From JANNWF01 sp052390415 (GTDB lineage Bacteria; Pseudomonadota; Gammaproteobacteria; Xanthomonadales; Xanthomonadaceae), in NCBI GenBank assembly GCA_052390415.1, contig JBQTGY010000008.1:1-25597 (forward strand): a DNA stretch of 25,597 nt. The letters are read 5' to 3'. Both the position numbers and the translations under genes were made by a program. The notes below the pieces were generated by a model. It was not told the origin of the DNA and ran no database searches. It saw only the letters and a list, made by a program, of their open reading frames with translations. Positions within the stretch are counted from its first letter, which is position 1. Every line of letters starts with the position of its first letter. This document shows, piece by piece, positions 17,548 through 24,599 of this stretch.

Positions 17548-17600
17548 ATGAATACGAATGCATTCCGGGTGGGCGCGGCGCATGAATACGAATGCATTCC
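17548..17600. repeat. Two 19-bp direct repeats upstream of the isoamylase gene
   Basis: ATGAATACGAATGCATTCC occurs at 17548-17566 and again at 17582-17600. Each copy contains the perfect ten-base palindrome GAATGCATTC, and the two are 34 bases apart. They lie in the 242-base gap upstream of the isoamylase gene. They could be binding sites for a dimeric regulator or a small intergenic repeat; the sequence does not decide. Confidence 0.8.
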
Positions 17601-17726
17601 CCGTGTGCGGCCCACAGGCCGTACAACCGAGCCGTATAGTCCCCAGCACTTGAAGTTGCTCAAGCGGGTCTGATTTTCGCAGCGGCCGACGCGGTTGCCT
17701 GCAGGTCAGTCCAAGGTGCTGCACAT

Positions 17727-17744
17727 CCCGGGGAGGGGAGTTCA
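17727..17744 (+). promoter_or_regulatory. Strong ribosome binding site of the isoamylase gene
   Basis: CCCGGGGAGGGGAGTTCA precedes the ATG at 17745. The GGGGAGGGGAG run is a strong Shine-Dalgarno at proper spacing, unlike most genes in the window, and fixes the start. Confidence 0.75.
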
Positions 17745-20069
17745 ATGCGGATTTTTCAGCTGCTTCGGCATGCTTTGCTGTGCGTGATTGCCGGTGTGGG
17801 ATTGGCGGCAACCAGTGCGCCAGCGTCTGCGGCAATCGATGCCTTCCAGTTGGGTGCGCGCTATGACGCCAGTCAGAGCAACATCACTTTCAACGTCTAT
17901 TCGTCGCGCGCCACCCGCATTGAAGTCTGGTTGTACAAGACGCCCTCCGGCGCACAAGAACTGGTGCGTTATGTGCTTACGAAAAACGCCAGCACCAACG
18001 TGTGGACCAAGACCGCGGTGGTGTCGACGTTGAAGAACACCTATGGCATCACCGGCACGGTCTATTACGGCTTTCGCGCCTGGGGTCCGAACTGGCCTTA
18101 CGTAAGCAGCTGGACCAAGGGCAGCGGCGTCGGCTTCATCACCGACATTGACGCCAACGGCAATCGCTTCAACCCCAACAAGTTGCTGCTCGATCCGTAC
18201 GCGCGTGAGATCAGTCAGGACCCGAACACCGCGACCTGCACCGACGGCACTATCTACGCCAGTGGTGCCACCCATCGCAACAAGAACAGCGGCACCTGCG
18301 CACCGAAGGGTTTGGTGCTGGCGCCGAACACAGCGTCAGTGGGAACCAAGCCCACGCGAGCGCTGAAAGACGACGTGGTTTATGAAGTCCACGTCCGTGG
18401 TTTGACCATGAACGACACCAGCATCGTGGCATCCAAACGAGGCACCTATGCCGGCGCGGCCTTGAAGGCGGCGTATCTCGCCAGTCTCGGCGTGACTGCC
18501 GTCGAGTTCTTGCCGGTACAGGAAACCCAAAACGACACCAATGACGTCAATCCGACCACGACCGATGGCGACAATTATTGGGGCTACATGACCCTGAACT
18601 ACTTCGCCCCGGATCGACGCTATTCGTCTGACAAGACCGCCGGTGGGCCGACCCGCGAGTGGAAGGCGATGGTGAAGGCATTCCACGATGTCGGCATCAA
18701 GGTCTTCATCGATGTGGTCTACAACCACACCGGCGAAGGAGGTGCGTGGGGCGGCAGCGATGGCCTGACCGTTTACAACCTGCAATCGTTCCGTGGTCTC
18801 GACAATCCGACGTATTACTCGCTGACCAGCGACCTCAAGTATTCGTGGGACAACACCGGCGTCGGTGGCAACTTCAACACCCGCAATCTCACTGCCCAGA
18901 ACCTCATCATCGACTCGTTGGCCTATTGGCGCGATGCACTCGGTGTGGACGGCTTCCGTTTTGATCTGGCCTCCGTGCTCGGCAATAGCTGTCAGCACGG
19001 CTGTTTCAACTACGACAAGTTTGACGGTGGCAATGCCATCAATCGCATCGTCAATGAGTTGCCACCGCGGGCCGCCTTGGGTGGCACGGGTTTGGACCTG
19101 ATCGCCGAGCCGTGGGCGATTGGCGGCAATTCTTATCAGGTCGGCAACTTCCCCAGTGGCTGGGTCGAATGGAATGGCAAGTTCCGCGACGACGTGCGCA
19201 AGAAGCAGAACCAACTCGGGGTGACGACGCTCACCACGGGCGTTCTCGCTTCGCGCTTTTCTGGCTCGTCCGATCTGTATGGCGACGATGGGCGCAAGCC
19301 CTGGCACTCGGTCAACTTCATGGTGGCCCACGATGGTTTCACCTTGCTTGACCTGTATTCCTACAACAGCAAGCAAAACACTCAACCGTGGCCGTATGGT
19401 CCGTCGGACGGCGGTGAAGATCACAACATCAGTTGGGATCAGGGCGGCAATTTTGCCCAGCAGCGCAAGGCCGCGCGCACCGGCATGGCGTTGACCTTGT
19501 TGTCCGCAGGCGTGCCGATGTTCACTGGCGGCGACGAAGTTCTGCGCACTCAGTTTGGCAACAACAACACCTATAACCTCGACTCGGCAGCCAACTGGTT
19601 GAGCTGGACGCTTGACACTGACGACATCAATCACCGCACTGCGGTCACCCGGATGATCGCATTCCGCAAAGCGCACCCGGCGCTGCGACCGGCCAACTTC
19701 TATTCCAGCGTCGATACCAACGGCAACGTGATGGAACAGCTGCGCTGGTTCAAGCCCGACGGTGCGCAAGCCGACGCGGCGTATTTCGATAGCGCCTCCA
19801 ACCATGCCATCGCCTGGCGCATCGATGGCAGCGAATTGGGCGATCCGAACACTGCGATTTACGTTGCGTACAACGGCTGGTCAGGCAATGTGAACTTCTC
19901 GCTGCCTTGGCCCGGCGCCGGCAAGCAATGGTATCGGGTGACTGACACCGCCAGCTGGAACGACGGACCCAACATGGTGGTGGCGCCGGGCTCGGAAGCG
20001 CTGCTGGGCGGCGAGGGCACCAACTACGGCCTCGAAGGGCGTTCGGTGTTGCTGTTGATCGCCAAGTAG
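17745..20069 (+). CDS. Secreted isoamylase (glycogen debranching, GH13)
   Basis: A 774-residue extracellular isoamylase that hydrolyses alpha-1,6 branch points of glycogen and amylopectin. A signal peptide ends at SAPASA (about residue 29). The mature start AIDAFQLGARYDASQSNITF resembles Pseudomonas isoamylase closely, and similarity continues throughout (RAWGPNWPY, GVTAVEFLPVQETQND, NYWGYMTLNYF). The GH13 active site is complete: nucleophile D407 in GFRFDLAS, acid/base E455 in IAEPWAIGG, and D530 in VAHDGF. The length equals the 776-residue Pseudomonas precursor. Its secretion separates it from the cytoplasmic GlgX debranching enzymes, and no glg genes are nearby, so it probably serves external polysaccharide use. 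A strong Shine-Dalgarno precedes the ATG. Confidence 0.95.
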   Translation: MRIFQLLRHALLCVIAGVGLAATSAPASAAIDAFQLGARYDASQSNITFNVYSSRATRIEVWLYKTPSGAQELVRYVLTKNASTNVWTKTAVVSTLKNTYGITGTVYYGFRAWGPNWPYVSSWTKGSGVGFITDIDANGNRFNPNKLLLDPYAREISQDPNTATCTDGTIYASGATHRNKNSGTCAPKGLVLAPNTASVGTKPTRALKDDVVYEVHVRGLTMNDTSIVASKRGTYAGAALKAAYLASLGVTAVEFLPVQETQNDTNDVNPTTTDGDNYWGYMTLNYFAPDRRYSSDKTAGGPTREWKAMVKAFHDVGIKVFIDVVYNHTGEGGAWGGSDGLTVYNLQSFRGLDNPTYYSLTSDLKYSWDNTGVGGNFNTRNLTAQNLIIDSLAYWRDALGVDGFRFDLASVLGNSCQHGCFNYDKFDGGNAINRIVNELPPRAALGGTGLDLIAEPWAIGGNSYQVGNFPSGWVEWNGKFRDDVRKKQNQLGVTTLTTGVLASRFSGSSDLYGDDGRKPWHSVNFMVAHDGFTLLDLYSYNSKQNTQPWPYGPSDGGEDHNISWDQGGNFAQQRKAARTGMALTLLSAGVPMFTGGDEVLRTQFGNNNTYNLDSAANWLSWTLDTDDINHRTAVTRMIAFRKAHPALRPANFYSSVDTNGNVMEQLRWFKPDGAQADAAYFDSASNHAIAWRIDGSELGDPNTAIYVAYNGWSGNVNFSLPWPGAGKQWYRVTDTASWNDGPNMVVAPGSEALLGGEGTNYGLEGRSVLLLIAK

Positions 20070-20195
20070 CTGCCGAGCTCCAAGGCGCGGCCAATACCAA
20101 GCTAAACGCGGACAAACGAGCGTTCCCGCGCTCAGAGACGTGCAGCAAGATCTGGAATAGAGTGCCCCGAGGCCTGTTGAACCAAGGGGCATCGA

Positions 20196-21101
20196 ATGAA
20201 ATGGCGCTGGGCGTTTGCGGGGTTGTTTCTGTTGGGGAGTGCGGCAATCGCTGCCAGCCCGCAACTGCGCAGCGTGGCCCTCGAGCAACTGCGCCGCATT
20301 GCCGAACCCTTGTTCCAAAGCGGCGCTTCAACCGACCCGCGCTTTGACACGTTTTACGCCGGCATGGTGGAACAGTTGCCTGTGCAAGAGCGCGCCGAAC
20401 GTGCCTTGGAATTGGCGATCAATCGTTTCTCTGGTGCACCCGAGTACGTTATCCAGCAAGCAGATGCGTGGCGAGGGCAAATCAAGCCCACCGACACACT
20501 TGGCGTGCTCATTGCCACCGCCATCAACGCGCCCTTGATCGAAGTTCGGATGGCTGGGTTTGAGCTGTATCTGGCCCAGTTCAATCTGCAGAAATCGGCG
20601 GCCGAGGTTGAGCGTTTGCTGGGGCGCTGGCACGCAGATCCACAGCAGACCGGGCCGTGGGCGCTTTGGAGTCTCGGGGTGATGGCCGCGCGTGGTGTGG
20701 AGCGCGAGCGCATTTACGACGAACTGCTGCGAGCAACCCTGGATGTCGACGAGACGATTCGCCGCTGGGCCGTCGATGCGCTGGCGAAACTGGGAGGCAG
20801 CGAGATCGTCGAGCCTTTGTTGTCGATCGCAGTCAACGATGCCTCAGCCCTGGTCCGCGAGCGCGCCTTTTGCGGCCTGGCCCAGTCGGGCACCTTGTTG
20901 ATCGCCGAACGGTATGACGCTTTGCCTGGCTTGCTGATGATTGCCGAGAATCCAGGGTCGGATGCGCAAACCTTGGGATGGACCTACCAAGCCATGCGTG
21001 AGATTTCCGGCATTTACGACCTGCCTGAGGACGCTTCTGCCTGGCGCACACAGTTGGCGGAAGCTGGATTGCTTTCGACCAGCGTCGTCGAAAAGGAGTG
21101 A
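20196..21101 (+). CDS. Exported HEAT-repeat protein of unknown function
   Basis: A 301-residue protein with an N-terminal signal peptide (MKWRWAFAGLFLLGSAAIAA). The rest is alpha-helical. The HEAT-like pattern is clearest at TIRRWAVDALAKLGGSEIVE and the following LLSIAVNDASALVRERAFCG, and a further weak unit starts near PLIEVRMAGFELY. HEAT repeats are scaffolds for protein binding, and no catalytic motif is visible. It lies 126 bases after the isoamylase gene on the same strand and could be co-transcribed, but no functional link is evident. The region 21102-21477 after it holds no gene, only the MITE-like element at 21187-21443. Confidence 0.75.
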   Translation: MKWRWAFAGLFLLGSAAIAASPQLRSVALEQLRRIAEPLFQSGASTDPRFDTFYAGMVEQLPVQERAERALELAINRFSGAPEYVIQQADAWRGQIKPTDTLGVLIATAINAPLIEVRMAGFELYLAQFNLQKSAAEVERLLGRWHADPQQTGPWALWSLGVMAARGVERERIYDELLRATLDVDETIRRWAVDALAKLGGSEIVEPLLSIAVNDASALVRERAFCGLAQSGTLLIAERYDALPGLLMIAENPGSDAQTLGWTYQAMREISGIYDLPEDASAWRTQLAEAGLLSTSVVEKE

Positions 21102-21186
21102 ACGGGTTGCGGATCGCGAACCTGTGGACCGAAGTGCTTTCGAGTGAGCCCCGTTCATCCTGGTTGACCGCAGACTGACCAACTGA

Positions 21187-21443
21187 CCTTAGCCCGGAAA
21201 TTTCATGAGGTCGCGTGAAAATGCCTTGTTCCTGTTGCTGCATAAGGCAATCCGTCGAATCGTGCTTCGAACAGACTGTCCGCCCGCATTTTCACGCTGG
21301 CGCGGCCCTCGCTTGTCCTTTCCGGCGATCGCTGCGTTGTTCGTCGCCGCAATGGGCCCACCATTCCGTCTCCTCACGCCTTGCGCTCGCCGAAAAGTCC
21401 TGCGCGATCATCCGCGCCCCCTCATGAAATATCCGGACTAGGG
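21187..21443. mobile_element. 257-bp MITE-like element
   Basis: The ends, 21187-21210 and 21420-21443, are 24-base inverted repeats matching at 21 positions (left CCTTAGCCCGGAAATTTCAT, right inverted). The interior has further symmetric structure: a perfect 12-base inverted pair GCGTGAAAATGC (21213-21224) / GCATTTTCACGC (21286-21297) and a small TGCCTT / AAGGCA hairpin (21222-21227, 21244-21249). No transposase frame is present and short internal frames look non-coding. It is probably a non-autonomous element mobilised by an IS elsewhere. No clear target duplication was found. Confidence 0.7.
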
Positions 21444-21477
21444 CAGAATCGGCGCTCGTTCGAAAGGAGTGGATCCG

Positions 21478-22452
21478 ATGCGTGCTGTCGTCTGTCAGGA
21501 GTGGGGCGGTCCCGATAAGTTGGTCGTGCAGGAATTGGCCTCACCAGGCCTGGGTGCGGGCGAGGTGCGAATCAAGGTACACGCAGCGGGTGTCAACTTT
21601 CCTGATTTCCTGATCATTCAAAAGAAGTATCAGGTCCAACCCATCCTGCCGTTTGTGCCGGGCGCGGAAATCGCGGGTGAAGTGCTTGAGGTGGGCGAGG
21701 GCGTCACTCACTTGGCAGTGGGCATGCCTGTTGCAGCCTTGTGTGGTGTCGGCGGCTTCGCTGAAGAATGTGTGGTGGCGGCTCAACTGGTCATGCCATT
21801 GCCGGCAGGCACGCCGATGCCCTTGGCTGCCTCATTGACGTTGGCGTGGGGAACCAGCTGGCACGCGGTGCGCGACCGTGCTGCGCTGCAGGCCAATGAA
21901 ACCATGTTGGTACTGGGTGCCGCAGGCGGCGTCGGCTTGGCGGCTGTGGCGATTGGCAAAGCGATCGGCGCGCGAATCATCGCTGCTGTCAGCAGCGACG
22001 AAAAAGCCGCCATCTGCCGCGCGCAGGGGGCCGATGCGGTGATCAATTATGAAACGCAGGATCTGCGCGTTGAACTCAAACAATTGACCGAGGGCAAGGG
22101 CGTCGATGTGGTGTTCGATCCGGTCGGTGGTCGTTTTGCCGAACCGGCGCTGCGCAGCATCGCGTGGCGTGGACGTTATCTGGTGATCGGCTTTGCGGCC
22201 GGCGACATTCCTGCGTTGCCGTGGAATCTCCCGCTGCTCAAGGGTGCGTCCATCGTCGGCGTGTTCTGGGGCGAATTCGCCAAGCGTGAGCCGAAGGAGA
22301 ATTTGCGCGGCTTGCGCGAACTGCTCGGTTGGATCAAAGAAGGCAAGATTGTGCCGCTGATTTCGCGCAGCTATTCGCTGGACGAAGTGCCACAGGCCTT
22401 GCGCGATTTGGGTGAACGTCGGGTGCAGGGCAAAGTGGTCGTTTTGCCCTGA
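21478..22452 (+). CDS. NADPH:quinone oxidoreductase-like MDR family enzyme
   Basis: A 324-residue zinc-independent medium-chain dehydrogenase/reductase of the quinone oxidoreductase group. The N-terminal GroES-like part includes AAGVNFPDFLIIQKKYQ and FVPGAEIAGEV. The Rossmann part has the nucleotide-binding motif GAAGGVG (147-153), and GKGVDVVFDPVGG and YLVIGFAAGDIP are typical. Zinc-ligand cysteines are absent, as expected for this group. The substrate is not known; related proteins reduce quinones or enoyl/2-enal compounds with NADPH. Start ATG 21478 is placed by AAGGAGTG seven bases upstream; the GTG at 21469 is too close to that site. The gene is convergent with the DegS-like gene; the 24-base gap holds a seven-base hairpin at 22451-22467. 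Confidence 0.92.
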   Translation: MRAVVCQEWGGPDKLVVQELASPGLGAGEVRIKVHAAGVNFPDFLIIQKKYQVQPILPFVPGAEIAGEVLEVGEGVTHLAVGMPVAALCGVGGFAEECVVAAQLVMPLPAGTPMPLAASLTLAWGTSWHAVRDRAALQANETMLVLGAAGGVGLAAVAIGKAIGARIIAAVSSDEKAAICRAQGADAVINYETQDLRVELKQLTEGKGVDVVFDPVGGRFAEPALRSIAWRGRYLVIGFAAGDIPALPWNLPLLKGASIVGVFWGEFAKREPKENLRGLRELLGWIKEGKIVPLISRSYSLDEVPQALRDLGERRVQGKVVVLP

Positions 22453-22467
22453 GGGTCATTGACCCTC
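22451..22467. terminator. Hairpin between convergent genes
   Basis: GAGGGTC (22451-22457) and GACCCTC (22461-22467) form a perfect seven-base stem with a three-base loop, overlapping the stop of the oxidoreductase gene and ten bases before the stop of the convergent protease gene. No T-run follows, so it may be a shared 3' stabilising hairpin rather than a full intrinsic terminator. Confidence 0.4.
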
Positions 22468-22476
22468 GGAGGCAAG

Positions 22477-23637
22477 TCAAACACCGCCTTGGGGTCGCTG
22501 CGCCAGCACGATCTCGGTCTCGAACGGTACGCCGGCGCGCAAGCCGGCCAAGCGAATCCGACTGCCGGGGTCGAGATTCGCTTCGCGCGTGCGCAGATCA
22601 AGCTGGCCAACGATGGCGGTATCGTCGACATCGAGCAGCACGTCGCCCACGCGCACGCCGGCCAAGTCTGCCGGGCCGCCGGCGTAAACATTCGACACCG
22701 CAACTCCGCGCGCGCTGGCGGGCGGAAGGGTTCCCGGCAACACCGGCGCATCGCCGTATTCGATGCCCAGCCAACCACGCACCACCGCGCCGTGATCGAT
22801 GATCTGCTTGAGCACGGCATTCGCCGTCGACAGCGGAATGGCAAAGCCGATGCCTTCTGCGCCAGCCAAGCGGCCGAGAACAAAGGTATTGATGCCGATC
22901 AGGCCGCCGTCAGCATCAACCAATGCGCCACCCGAGTTGCCCTCATTGATGGCCGCGTCGGTCTGGATGAAATCCTCGTATGCGCTCAAGTTGAGTTGAT
23001 CGCGGCCGACGCCAGAAACGATGCCTTGCGTGACGGTCTGACCGAGGCCGAATGGATTGCCGATTGCCAGCACCACATCGCCGACTTGCACCGGCAGTGC
23101 ACGCTCCAAGGAGAGTGCGGGCAGGTTACTGCCCTCGATCCTCAGCACCGCCAGGTCAGTCTCGCGGTCGCTGCCCACCAGCCGCGCCTGGGTGACTTGA
23201 CCATTCCATAACGCCACCTGGATTTCGTCGGCATTGGCGATCACGTGGTGATTGGTCAATACATAACCGTCGCTGCTGACGATCACGCCCGAGCCCAAGG
23301 CTCGCTCCAGTCGCTGCCTCGGGCGACCCAGGGTGATTCCTGAAAATCGCTGCAAGGTCGGATTCGGCACCAGTTGGTAGGGGCGCTCAGTGATGACGCG
23401 GGCGGTGTAAATGCTCACCACCGAAGGCGCGCTGCGTTTGACGGCTTCCGCGAAACTTCGCGGAGCGCCACCGTCCGCCGAAGCGGCGGTAGCAATCGAC
23501 GTGGACGGCGCCAATCCGAGCGAGGCGCGAAGCGCATCCACCCAGCCTGGACGCAACATCAAGATCGCGATCGCAATTGCCAACCCAAGCGCTACAAAAC
23601 TGGAAACGCTTGGAGTAGATCGACGGGCGTTGCTCAT
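22477..23637 (-). CDS. DegS/HtrA-type periplasmic serine protease
   Basis: A 386-residue membrane-anchored protease. One N-terminal membrane segment (about 11-28) is followed by a trypsin-like domain with the complete triad: H131 in LTNHHVI, D161 in ETDLAVL and S235 in GNSGGAL. A single PDZ domain follows from about residue 280 (SNVYAGGPADLAGVRVGDVLL). One PDZ plus an uncleaved anchor indicates the DegS/AlgW type, which in relatives cleaves the anti-sigma factor RseA/MucA during envelope stress, rather than DegP with two PDZ domains. The start ATG 23637 matches the expected anchor; an upstream frame to 23703 is unsupported. It is divergent from petA. Confidence 0.92.
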   Translation of the reverse strand: MSNARRSTPSVSSFVALGLAIAIAILMLRPGWVDALRASLGLAPSTSIATAASADGGAPRSFAEAVKRSAPSVVSIYTARVITERPYQLVPNPTLQRFSGITLGRPRQRLERALGSGVIVSSDGYVLTNHHVIANADEIQVALWNGQVTQARLVGSDRETDLAVLRIEGSNLPALSLERALPVQVGDVVLAIGNPFGLGQTVTQGIVSGVGRDQLNLSAYEDFIQTDAAINEGNSGGALVDADGGLIGINTFVLGRLAGAEGIGFAIPLSTANAVLKQIIDHGAVVRGWLGIEYGDAPVLPGTLPPASARGVAVSNVYAGGPADLAGVRVGDVLLDVDDTAIVGQLDLRTREANLDPGSRIRLAGLRAGVPFETEIVLAQRPQGGV

Positions 23638-23840
23638 ATTTGGCAAGAAAGAGGAATTCTGGCGTGAGAGATACACGGGTTCCCAGCCGTTCTCCGTCCT
23701 CAATGTTCGGGGAAAGCCGGGGAAGGGTTGGGAAGTACGCTGCTCTCCCTGTCGGTCGTGGCACGTGGTCTTCCCAGATTCGGGGAAACGGCAGCCATCA
23801 TCCGTTTGCGGAATTCATTTTGGCATGCTGCCGGCAAGCG

Positions 23841-23870
23841 TTGTCCGGCTCGTCTGCGTTCAGCTAAACT
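23841..23870 (+). promoter_or_regulatory. Candidate sigma-70 promoter of the pet operon
   Basis: TTGTCC (23841-23846) and TAAACT (23865-23870) are separated by 18 bases, about 130 bases upstream of petA, in the 362-base interval 23638-23999 between the divergent protease and Rieske genes. The interval contains no gene. Match to consensus is moderate. Confidence 0.4.
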
Positions 23871-23999
23871 ACGGCGCTTCCAGCCCCCTGTTTATCGGGC
23901 CTCCGGGCTTGCTCACCAGCAAGCTTGGACAGCGATGACCCAGTGGGCCGCCAAGCGTCCAACGACGCCCCGAATTGCTTTCGTTTTGCGGAGAGCCGA

Positions 24000-24599
24000 A
24001 TGGCTAACCACGAGGTCAACACTGGACGCCGCCGCTTCCTGACTGCCACCACGGCGGTTGTGGGGGCGGGCGGTGCGATCGCGGCTGCGGTCCCGTTTCT
24101 GGCGTCCTGGCAGCCCAGCGCCAAGGCGCAAGGTGCGGGTGCACCGGTCACCGAAGACATCAGCAAACTTGAGCCCGGGCAACGCATGATCGTGCAGTGG
24201 CGAGGCCAGCCGGTGTGGATCTTCCGTCGAACGCCGGAGCAGTTGAGCGCATTGCCGGCTAACGACAGTCGGCTGCGTGACCCGAATTCCGACAACCCGG
24301 ATCAGCAGCCGGAGTACGCCAAGAACGCGCATCGTTCGATCAAGCCCGAAATTGCCGTGCTGGTCGGAACGTGCACGCATCTCGGCTGCTCGCCCTTGTT
24401 TCGTCCTGAGCTTGAGCCGCAGCCGTTCGATGCCGAATGGAGGGGTGGCTTTTATTGCCCCTGCCACAACTCGCGCTTTGACATGGCGGGCCGAGTCTAT
24501 GAAGGCGTGCCGGCGCCGACCAATCTGCGGGTGCCGCCCTACAAGTTCCTCGACGACAACCGCATCGTCATTGGTCTCAATCCCGAAGGAGCCGCGTAA
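24000..24599 (+). CDS. petA: Ubiquinol-cytochrome c reductase Rieske iron-sulfur subunit
   Basis: A 199-residue Rieske protein of the cytochrome bc1 complex, moving electrons from ubiquinol to cytochrome c1. The twin-arginine signal GRRRFLTATTAVVGAGG (9-25) serves as the membrane anchor exported by Tat. The 2Fe-2S ligands are C125 and H127 in CTHLGC and C153 and H156 in CPCHNS, with C130 and C155 forming the disulfide. The start ATG 24000 is preceded by GGAG at good spacing and places the Tat motif near the N-terminus. The stop shares one base with the petB start (TAATG), so the two are co-translated. petC would be expected beyond the window edge. Confidence 0.97.
   Translation: MANHEVNTGRRRFLTATTAVVGAGGAIAAAVPFLASWQPSAKAQGAGAPVTEDISKLEPGQRMIVQWRGQPVWIFRRTPEQLSALPANDSRLRDPNSDNPDQQPEYAKNAHRSIKPEIAVLVGTCTHLGCSPLFRPELEPQPFDAEWRGGFYCPCHNSRFDMAGRVYEGVPAPTNLRVPPYKFLDDNRIVIGLNPEGAA

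Noticed and set aside
18336..19805. 489-codon minus-strand open frame inside the isoamylase gene
   Set aside because: The plus strand encodes a full isoamylase with complete active site. The antisense frame shows no domain and is a coding shadow.
21205..21441. Short plus-strand frames inside the 257-bp element
   Set aside because: They consist of the terminal and internal inverted repeats and lack a Shine-Dalgarno or domain, so a protein is not supported.
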